Assembly (NCBI GenBank): GCA_963383645.1
Contig: OY726571.1
Coordinates: forward strand, 80,807,108 to 80,871,107
Direction of reading: 5' to 3'
Origin: Muscardinus avellanarius
Lineage: Eukaryota; Chordata; Mammalia; Rodentia; Gliridae
DNA length: 64,000 nt
This document shows positions 23,141 to 36,215 of this stretch, one piece after another (position 1 is the first letter of the stretch; each line of letters opens with the position of its first letter). Position numbers and translations under genes: made by a program. The notes under the pieces are model-generated. The model saw only the letters and a program-made list of their open reading frames with translations, was not told where the DNA came from and ran no database searches.

Positions 23141-23369
23141 GTCGGGCGTGGTGGCTCACGCTTGTAATCCCAGCCTGCAAGAGGCTGAGATGGGAGGATC
23201 GCCGTTTGTGACCAGCCTCAGCTACTTAGTGAGGCCCTTTGCAACTCGGTGACACCCTATTTCAAAATAAAGAATAAAAAATAGGGCTGGAGGTGTAGCT
23301 CGGAAGTAGAATGCCCCTCAGTTCTATCTCTAGTACCGCCAAAAAAAAAAAAAAAAAAAAAAAAAAAAA
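23141..23369 (+). mobile_element. B1-dID SINE
   Basis: A full plus copy starting AAGTCGGGCGTGGTGGCTCA with an A tail of about 29 bases. Confidence 0.87.
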
Positions 23370-23621
23370 GCCATGAAGCTATGCTGTCTCCACAGCCTAA
23401 ATGAGGCCCACCTGAGACAAGGGACCAAGAGGTGAGCTTCCAGGCTGCTGGATGACCTGCCCACAGGAGTTGAGCTTTGGAATCAGTCCACAGTTTGCCT
23501 GAGGCCAGAGATGGAGCAGGCAAAGAAGCCGAGAGATGTACTGGGGTGTGATGGAAATGTTCTACAACCGCATTACCATGACAATTGTACAACTGTGAAA
23601 ACTTATTAAAACTCAAGCTGA

Positions 23622-23838
23622 GAGAACCTGGCATGGTGGGGCGCACTTATAATCTAAGCACTTGGGAGGCTGAGACAAGAGAATGGCAGGTTCAAAGCCA
23701 GCCTCCGCTACTCAGCGAGGCTCTCTGTAACTTAGTGAGACCCTGTTTCAAAATAAAGAATAAAAAACTAGGGTCGGGGATGTAGCGCGGAAGTAGAATG
23801 CCCCTGGGTTCCATCCCAGTAACACACACACACACACC
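23622..23838 (+). mobile_element. B1-dID SINE with short CA tail
   Basis: A plus copy ending in CCCAGTAACACACACAC. Confidence 0.82.
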
Positions 23839-24700
23839 CTCAAATAGAGTCCTCAAGACTTTACAGTATGCGAATTTTACATCAGTTCAGCAGTTTTTAA
23901 AAAATCACCTTTGATTTATAGAAAAAGTCATCTTTTCTTTTTCAAGAGGAAGTGCTAAGAAATCTGGGCTTGGGAAGGAAACCCTGAAGCAGCAAGAAAC
24001 CACCTGAGGCCGTGATCTCCCAGTGGGTTCCTTCTCCCTGCGAGGCCCGTGTCCCATGCAGCAGCCCCAGGACACTCGGAGTCATTGCTCTGTGCCCAGC
24101 TGGGAACCCTCCCTCCTCCTTTCCTAAGGACATCACTCTCCTTACGCTTCCCCACATCTCGGTCAAACGCAGAAGTGTAATTCAGTTGTCTGCAAGAAGC
24201 GTGTGGGCCAGATGTAAACAGCCTGCTTTGCTAAATGATTATTTGAGATGAACCCTAAAAATAGGTGTCTGCTTATTATACGGTTACAAGGTGCCTATTA
24301 CAGATCAGTTGACTAATCTTTTTTTTAAAAAGTGGATATGTTTAAGTCATTGGCTATTTTGTTTTTATGTGCGGCTGCTTTAAAAAATAATCAAGGCAAT
24401 GTGGGTAGGTGCTTCTCAGTTGGCAACGCTGTTTGTGAACCAGGTGATACGTGTATGCGTGACTCCTTACGATGATCAACTGAGGCAAGTAATGAGAATA
24501 GGTGAGAACGTTTTAGGACAGCTTGGACAGCCTCCCTCCTCAGCAGGGAGAAGGGAGGACTAAAGGCAGGAGTTTTCGTTCTCTTTTCTCTTTCTTTCCT
24601 TTTTTTAAGTATGCTTTTATTGGTGCACTGGAATCACACATCCACCAGGATGAGGATGTACATGTGCTCAGCACTTGGTGAGCTTCCCCACCAAGGTCAG

Positions 24701-24900
24701 ATTTTTTTTTTTTTTTTTTTTTGGTGGTACTGGGGTTCCTGGAAACCCTTCTACCTCTGGGCTACACTCCCAAACCTATTTTATATTTTTATTTGGATAC
24801 AGGGTCTCTTAAGCCATCTGAGGCTGGTTTCAAACCTGCGTGATCCTCCTGTCTCCGCCTCCCAAGCGCGGGGATTACAAGCTTGCGCCACCATGCCCAG
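24701..24900 (-). mobile_element. B1-dID SINE
   Basis: A full minus copy with the TSD CCAAGGTCAG at 24691-24700 and 24901-24910. Confidence 0.9.
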
Positions 24901-24959
24901 CCAAGGTCAGGATTTCTAAGGGGCCTGTAAGGCGAGCGTTGAACTTGATCCGGAGTTCA

Positions 24960-25105
24960 CAGCTATTTTCACTTAGGCATGCTATCTGTTTCTCTGAATC
25001 CTGGTCTTCTCATTTGTATAAAAAAAGACTGAGAATTCAGAAGATTTTTGTGAGGTGCCTGGTAAATAATAGGTTTTTCAAACAACTTGTTAATAGTAAT
25101 TTTAA
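24960..25105 (+). mobile_element. MIR-like SINE
   Basis: Tracks the MIR order: TCTGAATCCTGGTCTTCTCA, GAGGTGCCTGGTAAATAATA, then AATAGTAATTTT. Diverged, as expected for MIR. Confidence 0.45.
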
Positions 25106-25267
25106 ATGACAAGGTGTTCTTGCCAAAGAGAAAGAGAGATAAATAAGACAGGAACAGCCAGGAAGTTTCATAAAGAAGACAAAACCTGAGTAATGTCCAG
25201 AGGAATGAGTGCGGGGTGAAGAGGTGAACGGTAGGGATGCTGGAGCTTGAGTGTTTGCATTGTTTAG

Positions 25268-25440
25268 ATTTTGGTGTTGAAGGCTGAACCCAGGAGTGCT
25301 TTACCGCTGAGCTACACTCCTAAGCTTTTTAAAAAAGTTTGAAACAGAGTCTCCCTAAGAGCATGCTGGCGTCGAACCTCTGATCCTCCTGTCTCAGCCT
25401 CCCAAGTCATGGGATTACAGGAATGTATCGCTGTGCCTCA
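25268..25440 (-). mobile_element. Old B1-dID SINE
   Basis: A minus copy with an ID half (GGCTGAACCCAGGAGTGC) and a B1 half ending near GTATCGCTGTGCCTC. Confidence 0.72.
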
Positions 25441-25554
25441 CTAACCATCATAGTTTTGCAAATACCAGTTTTTTAGATAATTAAACAACAGTGACTGCTA
25501 AGAACTAAAAACATGGGCATTTTGGAAGACTAGTTCAAGAGTCAATTCTTTTTA

Positions 25555-26880
25555 AACTTGATTTTGAAATAGTTTGAAACTTACAGAAAAATTGCAAGAA
25601 AAGCACAAAAATGTTCTTATCTACCTTTTTCATAATTTTGAGTCACTGTTTGTTAACACCTGCCACATTTTACTCTATCATTCCCCTTTCCTATATACAA
25701 AGACATTATTTTTTTCTCGAGTCCTTTGAGAGTAAATTTGTATAGACACATTTTTACCCTCCCATTGACTAATTTGCAGATATGGTTCAGATTCACTCTT
25801 AAATACAAACTGAATTGTATTTTTCCTGACAACAGGGATGTTCACCGACATAACCACAGTCCAAAGGTCAATATTAGGAAACATAACATCAACACGCTAT
25901 CTTCTAAGGTACAGACTTCATTTAAATCCCACCAGTTAGCGGGGCGTGGTGGCGCACACTTGTAATCCCTGCGCTTGGGAGGCTGAGACAGGAAGATCGC
26001 ACAGATTTGAAGCCAGCCTCAGTGACTTAGTGAGGCTCTCAGTAACCTAGTGAGACCCTGTTTTCAAATAAAATATAAAATAGGTCTGGGAGTATAGCCC
26101 GGAGATAGAAAGCCCCTGGGTTCTACCCCCAGTACCACACACACACACACACACACACATACACACACACACACACACATACACACACACACACACACAC
26201 AAATCCCACCAGTTATCCCATAATATTCTGTATGTTGTCTCCCCTGCTCTCATTCCAGGAGTCAATGTGGGATCGTATACAGTCTCTCTGGTCATGTGTC
26301 TTCAGTCTTTTTTTTTTTTTTTTTTTTTAATCTGAGACAGTTCCTTGGCCACTTTTTTTGTCTCTGACATTGATGTTTTAATGAACTGGGGCCAGGTATC
26401 TTGAGGAAAGTTTGTCTGATGCTTCTCTTGATGAGAGCCAGGCTGCTCCAGCAGGACAGACACAAACAGAGGTGTACTGCAGCCAAGGCCCAAGGCGTAC
26501 CATCACTGGTGCTCTTGGTGCCGATGGTGTGAACTTGGATCCCTTGGTTAGGGTGCCGTTGGCCACTTTCCTCTCTGGCAAGTTACTATTTTGATAAGAA
26601 GTTGGCAAGGAAGTACTTTGAAGCTGTGCCAATGTCTTGCTTCTTTAATCCATGAGATTGAGCATCCATTGGTGAATCTCATCTTAATTACATATACTAT
26701 AATGGTGGTAAAATGGCATTCTTTAAACTCCATCACCCTTCTTTAAGAAAGGGCTTCCTCTAGTCCACTTATTCACCTATTTTGTTTGTTTTACGTACAG
26801 ACTTGGTGGATTCTTGTTCATTTCAATGGGTTATAATCCATTACTATCATTTTATGAAAAAGTCAACTGTTTTCTGCAGC
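25555..26880. mobile_element. Ancient L1 (L1M-type) 3'-region remnant
   Basis: A 1.1-kb remnant split by the SINE at 25939-26200. Successive phrases (CTTACAGAAAAATTGCAAGA, CATAACCACAGTCCAAAGG, TTAATCTGAGACAGTTCC, TTGTCTCTGACATTGATG, GGGTTATAATCCATTACTAT) follow the order of an old L1 3' region as I remember it. The subfamily is not resolved. A T tract at 26309-26328 interrupts it. Confidence 0.6.
25939..26200 (+). mobile_element. B1-dID SINE with CA tail, inside L1 remnant
   Basis: A full plus copy with an exact 15-bp TSD, AAATCCCACCAGTTA, at 25924-25938 and 26201-26215. The tail grew into an interrupted CA repeat (26137-26200). Confidence 0.93.
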
Positions 26881-28943
26881 ATTTTCTGAACAGCACAGCC
26901 AGAGGAACCTCTTTTTGTGAACAGCAGTGTTTCAAATTACTGGTGGGAATTAACATGCTAAGGGCCCCACTTGTATTCTAATTATTTTCCTGAGTGTCTA
27001 ATCTCTTTAACCAAGCTACATCCTTCTTGAGGATGGGGACCAGATGTCCCTCAAAACTTCTTGGGTGCTCAGCACAGGTTAAGATAGAACACACTGGCTG
27101 TGGAACCCTGGGATCCAGGTTTCACACAAGCCACCTGTCCTCTTGAAGCCCCAATCGTTCTTGCCAATAAAAGGAGAATAACAATTTCCTAAGTCACCAA
27201 GATTACTTCCAGGAGAAAAGGAGATAAGGAATAAGGGGCTTGGTGTGGAATATTGGCCTTTTCTCCAGACTAGAACTTGTACTTTGAAGAGACAGCTGAA
27301 TTTTTGCCATCAAATGGAATGGGCTCATTATAAACTTACAGGTGAAAAACACACAGAGTGAAGTCATTTAACATCACCGCTTTCCCTTTTTTCTCTTTTC
27401 CATTCCCTTTCAAAGAAATGACAGCAGAGGATGTGGAAGCTATTTTAAGGGTCTGGCTGAGTCATTTGAAGAGTAAAGAAGAAATGTTAATCGCATGTCT
27501 ATTCATTGGGACAGGCAATTGTAGGAACTTCTGGATAATTGACACTGTTTCAGCCCTGGGGAAAATGAAAATTCTGTTTCTTCTTCCATTCTGGTGGATT
27601 AAATGAACGCAGTGAGCAGCAGCTGGCCTCACGATAATTGGAAGAGAAATGATTCAGGACATAAAACTCGAGTAAATCTCTCAAGGGGTTGGGTTGATTT
27701 TGACTAATGTTGTCATCGCTCATTTTAAAATGCAAAGCCTAGAACACTTGTTTTCATTTGCTGAATACTATACTTCAAAGCAGATTAGAAAGCAAATAAT
27801 ATTCAGCGCTTAAATGAAGGCTGAGGCTGTTTGCCATGAGTAAATTTACATATTTTTTATAATAAAAAACCCTAGCAGAATCCATAGATATAAAAAAGAA
27901 ACATCTTTTGGGAACATGGTCTTTTGGAGACAGCTTGGCTGATCCTGCTGAGAGAAAAATACACCCACCAGGAACCCTCATCTCATGATCATCAGATTCC
28001 AAAACCCGACACAAGAGAAAATCGACTCTTTCAAGCAGATCTCACCCCTTGTTTATCTCTAGAGCCTGGTAGCCTGTTTTTAGCCAACAGTGATTATGAA
28101 TCCTTCATAACAGCATCAGAATTGATACCAACATCTTCTATTGCTATTTGACTTTACTAAAATTCCCATTTTTATGAGCTCATATTTTTTAATTGTTCTC
28201 ACTAGAACTGAGTTGCATCTTTGGAAACCTCAAAAAGAAAACACCATGAAGTTCTAAGGGAACATGCGCCTCAGTGTGCCGGGAAGGATCATTACGAGCC
28301 ACATGATTGTTCCCTTGCCCGCCATGCGTGACTAAGGCTGGCATTTATTAGTAAGCAGGAGAGTCAGGTAGAGACTGGAACTGAGCCTTTAGGTAAAGAT
28401 GCGTGCTACCTTTCATGTTAAAGAAAGGACAGGGAATTATCCTGAAGGAAAGCTTGTCAGGGGTGGCCTGCACAATCGCACTAAGACATTTGCCATAGGG
28501 CCAATTAATTTCTCTCTGGCCATCTTAACAAGGAGACTGAGCTGATGCGGGACTGCCTGGAAATAATGTGATGACAAATGATGCAGTTAAGAAAACGGAA
28601 TGAGGGCGACATTGTGCATCCTGGCCTTTGCAAAGGCAGAACAGAGGGCTGAAAAATGAAGGAGTCCTCTCAAACTCCAGTTACATTCACCCTTGTTGTT
28701 GTTGTCTTTTTCTCCCTGTTGTGATGACAACATGTTTAAAAAGCAGCACTTCAAATGCTTAGTGTTCAGGCATCTTATTATAGACTTGAAAATAACATGA
28801 GGGCACATGGCACTCTCCACAGGGCCAAAGAAAGGGCTGGGGACAGGGGGAGGCGCACCTTGAGACACCTGGGCACCTTCCTTGGCTTTGACTCTTAAAC
28901 TCCCAAACTTTGTCTTCTTTTTCCCTCAAGAAAGTGAAGGTTT

Positions 28944-29145
28944 GCCAGGCATGGTGTTACACGCTTGTAATTCCAGCACTCAGACAGGATTGTAGGTTCG
29001 AGGACAGCCTCCGCAAATAGTGAGACTCTCGTTAATCTAACGAGACCCTGTTTCAAAAGTAAATAAATAAATAAATAAATGATAGGGATGGGGTATAGCT
29101 TGGAGGTAGAATGGTCCCAGGTTTTATTACTATACACACACACAA
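28944..29145 (+). mobile_element. B1-dID SINE
   Basis: A plus copy with an (AAAT)n linker between the B1 and ID halves and a short ACAC tail. Confidence 0.8.
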
Positions 29146-29208
29146 AAAGAAAAAATAATGAGGGTTCACCCAGTAAACAGAAGCCCAAGGAATATATGTG
29201 GGAAGATT

Positions 29209-29411
29209 TTATTTATTTATTTATTTATTTGGTGGTCCTGGAGAGGGAACCCAGGGGCCTTCTACCTCTGAGCTACACTCCCAGACCTATTTCATATTTT
29301 ATTTGGAAACAGGATCTCTTAAGCCAGCTGAGGCCGGCTTTGGACCTGAGCGATCTTCCTGTCTCAGCCTGCCAAGCACAGGGATTACAAGCGTGCGCCA
29401 CCATGCCCGGC
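29209..29411 (-). mobile_element. B1-dID SINE
   Basis: A full minus copy with a (TTTA)n tail and an exact 14-bp TSD, TATGTGGGAAGATT, at 29195-29208 and 29412-29425. It lies about 65 bp from the preceding plus copy, forming an inverted pair. Confidence 0.92.
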
Positions 29412-30754
29412 TATGTGGGAAGATTCTTATGATCATGGCTGGATTTGTAAACAAATAATTTTTTCCTGCCTTTATATATTTCATTTTCTGGATTACTGCC
29501 TACATCATGCAGGTTTTAGGAGTCATTAAATGATGGTGTGTTCTGACCGATTTCGGATGCTTATCATTAGCTATTAGAAGAATTTATGTAAATGTAACTT
29601 TAGAGAATAGGCACTTCCTCAAAATATGGAATTATTATGGACAGTAATAGCTGATAAATGGATATTGATGTTGGAGTGAGCCTGTGTGGCCTATTATGTT
29701 TGTACTATGGTCTGATAAAAACCAGAGAAATGTTTTGTAAAATTTTATATTTTGGCTTCTGTTGTCACCCAACAGGAAGATGTTTCTACGAAGAGAATGA
29801 GCTAGGTAAATGTTGGCACTTTCCAGTTATTATGTATTAAGAAGAAGAAAAATTTATGTCCCGTTGAATTCTGTTGAAATAAATATTTGTCTGATCATTT
29901 TACCTTGTTCTTCTTAAATCTGTGATGTTTTCCTTGAAATCATGGAAATTAGTACTGAATAAAGTGTAGCTGACCAAAATCATAAAAAAGGGGGGAGAAA
30001 ATTGGTCTGATTAATTGCAGAACATCCTTGTGCCGAGGAGCTATTCGAGGGCCTCAGAGTAAGGCAGCACCATGTAGACTTACGCCTTCCTACGCCAGCA
30101 GTTTCAAAGTTGAGTGGTTTCAAAGGCCTGCACACACGTGCCCCGCATGGTAATTTTAGCAAATCACATGGCTATAACAGGGACAGTGGTTTCATTGCCA
30201 GTTCTTGCTGCTGCACACCAAGAGGTGGCCACATGCATGACATCTGCTGAGTTATTTCCAGCTGCCAAAACTAAATCATCTATCACCAGCATGCAAAGCA
30301 GTTATAGGTCTAGCTATTTTACAAGCGCTTGGATTATCAATAAAGCAGGATTATGTCCCTTTTTCTTGTACATCAAGGGTTTTTCATAGTATCTTACTAT
30401 CACCTGCTCTGTCCAAAGAATTTACATCTGTGAAACAGTAACAAGAGGAAAGAAAAAGCCCATCTAATCCTCAGCTTGAAGTACAACATAGTGTAAACAA
30501 AGAACAGATGTTTATTCAACATTGGCTTCATCAAGATATGGCAGATTCCCAACATCAATGACAAAAGAATACCTTAGAGACTGATTTGCATGTGTGGAAG
30601 CTGTGGTACCTGTATTCTAAGCTCTCAAGGTGCTGTCCCATCAAACTCCCTCCTCCACTCCTCAGACTCTGACAGTCACACCAGGATTTCACTTAGCTCC
30701 CACTCTTCAGCATCTACAACCCCTTTCCCAGTTTGATGTTCTGAGCCAATTTGT

Positions 30755-30840
30755 CCAGATGAGAGTCTCAGCCATTTTTATAAGACAGGAAATTGAGAGG
30801 TTAGAAGACTTTGCCCAAGACCCCTTGAGTCCCAACACAC
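30755..30840. mobile_element. MIR-like fragment
   Basis: AAGACAGGAAATTGAGAGGT, TTAGAAGACTTTGCCCAAGA resembles the MIR core region. Confidence 0.35.
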
Positions 30841-30992
30841 CACTGGATCGCCTCGCTCTCCCTGGCTTTAAGCTCCCTTCTCTATCCCCGGTGGCCCTCA
30901 CAGAATGTACTCCATTCTTTGGGTCATATCAGAATTGTGTGAGAGACCACTTTTTGTTTTCCAGGGGCTCAAATCTCCCTCTACAATGCTTG

Positions 30993-31105
<113 letters not shown>

Positions 31106-32789
31106 CTGTAGTTCATTAGAGAGAAAGTGTTTTCCACTCATTTTCTTTCATTTTGGGCAGAGTTATAAACAGTAGGGTGAGAGGTGTTGATTTTTTGGAG
31201 AGCCTGGAGAAATAAAGGGAACAGACCTTCTGTGGACAGGTCTTCAAAGGGCTCAGACTTCCTACTGATCAAATAATTTACTCATGGGAAAAAGGGTGGG
31301 GGAAGGAGAAGAGACAACCAACCAGAGGCCATGCATAGACACTGTTGGCATCATGATAATAAACCAGTTGCAAAGTCATTGTGAGACTCAGGGATATTCA
31401 TATGGATCAAATACTAGATGATAGGAAGGAAGCATTGTTAGGTGTGAAATGGTGTTAGGCTGATGCAAGACAATGTCCCTACTTTGGAGATGCACAAGGA
31501 AGCATAATGGCGAGATGACATGGGGTTAGATCTGCGTAAAGATGCTTCAATAGCCACAGGAACCAAAGGAACAGATGAGGAAAATAAGGAAAAATCCTCA
31601 CAAGTTTTGCAATCGCTTTACTTACATGAATGTTTGACATTTCATTAATTTATAGGGTGTCTCCCAGCCCAGTGCCAATGTAAGCATCAGGGCGCTCATG
31701 CAGCAGAAAGTAAGCAAATGTGGTCCCCAAGACAATAATCCTCAATCTTATCTCCTTTATGTGCACCTCAGGGTATAGTATAGTACAGGTGGGGTGTAGA
31801 CTATGAGTGGGGTGTAGGCTGAAGGCAAGCATAGAAAGTCCTGCTCTATTCCAGTGAGGTCACAGAGAAGGGGAAAAGGTCTATTTTCTCCAGAAGGAGA
31901 CTTGATTTGGCTTTTCAGCTCGATGGGTCTCCTCTATCCAACTTCAAAGCAAACACGAAGTCATACTGGTGGTCAAATTAACTGGCTTTAATGAGTTCCA
32001 GATCCACCTGACTTTCCACTCCACTGAGGCCCACATCTGTATAAATACAGAAACCCTAACCTGGGGCTCATCTCCCTTGGATGCAGAACAGACCAACGGG
32101 AAAAGGGGACCTTGCTTCTGGGGAGCCTTCAATCACCTGTGTACTTTGGGAGAAGCTTGTGGGAGCATTCTGGAACTTTCAACACAGACAAGGGGATGCA
32201 GAGGTTTCAGGCTGTCAAGACTGAAAGAAGCAAATGCATACTTTACACAAAGTGGAGCGCTGATCTGGGTCACACTAGCCCTGTAAAAATGATACAAGAT
32301 AATCACTACACAGGGACGTGTTCGAGCCAATTGCCCGAGGCCTTCTCCATCATGTGGAATGCCCAAAGAATTCAGCGTCAGTATCTTCCATGAGCAGCCG
32401 ACTCATTTGGGATCAAAATCAACAGAAGGAATGGTGCAACCTTTGGTGGCCACGCAGCTGTTTATATCTTAAGTGTCAGCTGAGGGCCTATAGAAATGCC
32501 TCTGTTGACGGGGGATTCCTAACAAATCTCAGTTTGCAGACTGTACTTTTCCAAATGCTTTGATATTTACCCTGTATTCTGATAAGTGACCCTGTGAACT
32601 AGGTGGGCCAGTTATCATCATTCCGGTCTTATTCCTGGGGAAACTGGCCTGCAGGCAATTGTTTGAATAAGATGCTTGCTGAGCTGGTACCACCATCAGG
32701 ATTTCTACCGCCCAGTTGTGGTCTCATTTCTATTCATTTCCATTGTCCCTTAGTTGAGAAAGCAAAATAATCCACCAGTTTCCTTTCTA

Positions 32790-32818
32790 TGTATGCATGT
32801 ATGCATGTATGTATGTAT
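32790..32818. repeat. (ATGT)n repeat
   Basis: TATGCATG/TATG units at the tail side of a minus SINE. Confidence 0.85.
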
Positions 32819-33012
32819 TTTGCTACGGATTGAACTCAGGGCTCTCTACCTCTGAGCTATGTTCCTAGCACTTTTTATTTTTTATTTTGAAAGAGTATCT
32901 TGCTAAGTTGCTGAGACTCTAGTTAAGTTGCTGAGGCTGGCCTCGAACCTGCAATCCTTCTGTCTCAGCCTTTCAATTACTGGCATTACAGGCATGTGCC
33001 ACTACCACCCAG
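32819..33012 (-). mobile_element. B1-dID SINE
   Basis: A diverged minus copy from TTGCTACGGATTGAACTCAG to CACTACCACCCAG. Confidence 0.78.
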
Positions 33013-33585
33013 TGTCTCTCCCATGATTCTTAGTGAGACTTTCCATGGACCTGGAGTGAAGAGTTATCAGTAATCAAAAGGACTTGTGTACCCACAAACA
33101 CCACTGTATATCAATCCAGTGCTCGTATGGTTCAAGGATATTGCCTGGTTACCCCTTGCCTTTACTCCTTATCTCTAGGCACTCCTCACGAGGAGGCGTT
33201 CATGAAGTGTTAATGACACCACGTAATGATAACAGCCTTCTAGATTCAACAAAAATAACGTACAATCCTTGCCATTCAGAGAGCAATGCCTCGTACTTTA
33301 TTCTCTTGAGGTTAAATCCACAAAGTCATGTCCACTCTTTGGAACTGGGTTATTGGGTCTATTTGAAGACTTCTGCTACACTAAAATAAATATTCATCCT
33401 GTGTCCTGGCTTCAGCATTTACTTCTTGATGAAACTATCAATAACCTCTAGATGTAAACTTCAATAACCTCCAGAAAGAGCCGGATGCACCATCTAATCT
33501 GGGAGTTCTCAAAATGAGCTGCATGGTACAGTAACTTGGAGAACTTCTCAATGAAGTCATTGTCTAAGCCTTATTCTTGGAGATT

Positions 33586-33806
33586 CTTTTTTAAATTTTT
33601 ATTGTTATTATTTTTTAGCGGGTCTGGGGATAGAACCCAGGGGCATTCGACCTCTGAGCTACACCCCCTGCCCTATTTTTTATTCTTTATTTTGAAACAG
33701 GGTCTCACTAGGGCCTCACAAAATAGCTGAGGCTGTTGGCGAACCACGATTCTCCCGTCTCAGCCTCCCAAATGCTGGGATTACAAGCGTGCACCACCAT
33801 GCCTGG
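33586..33806 (-). mobile_element. B1-dID SINE
   Basis: A full minus copy with the 10-bp TSD CTTGGAGATT at 33576-33585 and 33807-33816. Confidence 0.88.
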
Positions 33807-33904
33807 CTTGGAGATTAATAACTGGTCTGTGACCTGTGCGTAGTATTTTTAAAAAATCTTCATAGGATTTAATTTTCTTCATGTACACAGTATATAATTA
33901 CATC

Positions 33905-33995
33905 TTCATTCCTTCCTCTCTCCCTCCCTTCCTTTCTTCCCTCCCTCCCTTCCTTTCTTCCCCCCTCCCTCTCTCCCTCCCTTCTTCTTCCTTCC
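33905..33995. repeat. Pyrimidine-rich (CCTT/CCCT)n tract
   Basis: About 90 bp of imperfect CCTT and CCCT units at the tail side of a minus SINE. Confidence 0.9.
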
Positions 33996-34172
33996 TTTGT
34001 ACTGGAAATTGAACCCAGGGACATTCTACCACCAAGCCACACCCAACCCTTTTATTTTTATCTTTGCTTTTTATTTTGACACAGGGTCTCAGTTGCTGAG
34101 GGTCCTGAGGCTGCAATCCTCCTGTCTCAGCCTCCCAAGTACTGACATAACAGGCATGCTCTACTATGCCTG
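33996..34172 (-). mobile_element. B1-dID SINE
   Basis: A minus copy: GTACTGGAAATTGAACCCAG through GCTCTACTATGCCTGG. Confidence 0.78.
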
Positions 34173-34587
34173 GTACTCCTTTTTTTTTTTTATCATATGT
34201 AAAAAGCCCTGAGGCATTGATGTTTTTTAGCTGCTTGCCTCCAATTTTACTACAAGAGATATTTGAAAGAGACTTTACATGTCTTTACCAGAAAAACAGG
34301 ATAAAATGGCATCTGTTGTGTAGTGGATCTGACAAGATTAGGACTTAAAGAAGAACTTCTCTTCCTATCATGAAGACTTAAAAGCAGCTGCATGTCAGGA
34401 CTGGCACTTGTGGTCATCTGTTCCTCTGTTTCCAAAGCTGCTTGGACAAAATGAAGCCTCCCACTAACCTGGCCTACCTGGATTTCTGGCCCTGGGCTCT
34501 GCTTTATTTTGTGTGGCTTTGATTGGTTACTCAGTTTCTCCATTCCTCAACCCTCTTGTCTCATCTGCTGTTTTTGTCTTTGTTTTT

Positions 34588-34749
34588 GTTTTTGGTACAG
34601 AGGACATTCTACCTCTGAGCTACACCTCCAACCTGGTTTCATTTTTTATTTTGAAACAGGTTCTCGCTAAATTGCTTGAGGGCTTCCTTAGTAGCTGAGA
34701 CTGGCCTGGAACCTTTGATCTTCCTATCTCAGCTTCCCAAGTACTGGGA
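34588..34749 (-). mobile_element. B1-dID SINE, 5' end missing
   Basis: A minus copy that stops at AAGTACTGGGATT, directly against a MIR-like sequence. Confidence 0.75.
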
Positions 34750-34880
34750 TTCATCTTTAAAATGGGGATAACAAAAGAACCAACCTCATAGGCTGCTGTA
34801 AAAATTAGGTGAATTAATGAATAGAAAGTGCTTGGAAGAGTGACTCCATGTTTGTTATTCTTCTTGTTATAGTGATGAGG
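34750..34880 (+). mobile_element. MIR-like SINE
   Basis: CATCTTTAAAATGGGGATAA, CTCATAGGCTGCTGTAAAAA, TTAATGAATAGAAAGTGCTTGG follows the MIR 3' half closely. The SINE at 34588-34749 probably landed in its left part. Confidence 0.65.
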
Positions 34881-36084
34881 ACAGACAATTAATTTCATTT
34901 AGTAAGATTTACGTGGAAACTTCCTGTGCATCTCAGAGGAGGAAGTCGCTAAGGCTGATTCCCAGAGGTTCATACTGTACGCAGGTTGTCATTTACTACT
35001 ATTATGCTTTCTCAGCCCTCTTGAATGTTGAATTGGGAAAGCTGAGTGAGGCTTCTATTAGAGGCATAGAATATATCAGCAGAGGAAGAAAAAATAGTTG
35101 TTTCTCCTTATTTAAAAAGCGCAATTGGCATTAAAAATGGTGGGGGTATCTGAGGGTATTTTAGCACTAAGCAGGCATTTTTGGGTGTTGATTTTCTACA
35201 GCGTGAATTGTCACATTGTCAGAAACTCCCTCCAGACAATCAGCTGATCTGAGCACTTTTCCTTTTGAAGGGTGTCATTAACACTGCTGTGCTTCTTAAG
35301 CCTTGTGGCAAGACTCTGGAATTGAAAGTACAGAGAACATTGCATGTGGGTGTTTGGTATCATCAAGCAGGATGAGCAGAACTCATAATGTGAACCAGGC
35401 GAAGTCCTTCAGAAATGACATGCATTCCCATGAGAATGTATTTCAATTCCTAGGAGGGATGGGATTTTTCTCTGCACCAAAAATACATCATGTGGCAGGG
35501 TGGGGCTATTGTTTCTGACGCATCAGTGCGGGTGTTCCAGCCCGACAGCAGATGCCCTCCAACTGTTTGGGCTGGGGTATTCAGGGCGAAGGGAGAAGGG
35601 GCTGTAGTGTGGACAGGTGGCCGGACACAGCCAGTCATTATACCCCCTACCCTTCTGCCAACCCCAGAGTGGAATTCTGGATTATGCCAGTTGCCACAAT
35701 TAATATTCTCAGCAGGAGAGGAAGGTATCAAATTCACCAGCTATTTATTTGTGAGCAATTCCAGAGGAAGGGAAATGGTTTAAGGAAGAACGCTCATCTT
35801 AGAAAATAAAATGCACCCATACTTTATATGTGTCTATGACATGTCTCCTGATCAAGATACAATGTCATGTCAAAGCCCTAATTAGTGGAGGACCTTGAAT
35901 TACATGGATTCTTAGAGGTTGTCACCTCCAGGCTCTTTAGTCAGGAATAGAGAGGAGGAGCAAGGAAGTAGCAGGATCTAGAAGGTAGGGCACACACGTG
36001 CATGTGTAGACACAGGTTGTATGGTATGTGGTCAGTCAGTCGGCGGTCACACATTGTGAATCTCCTCTTTGGAACGATAACCTC

Positions 36085-36215
36085 TCTTTGGTCTCCTCTT
36101 TTGTCAGATGGAGATCGTAACATCTGCATCCTAATTCACGAGGATTATAAGACATGGAGCCTATAAAGGATAATGCTAGGCAGAAAGTATGCACTCAGCT
36201 AAACTGGTGTCTATT
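36085..36215 (+). mobile_element. MIR-like SINE
   Basis: TCTCCTCTTTTGTCAGATGG, AGGATTATAAGACATGGAGC, AATGCTAGGCAGAAAGTATGC, TCAGCTAAACTGGTG agrees with MIR order. Confidence 0.55.
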
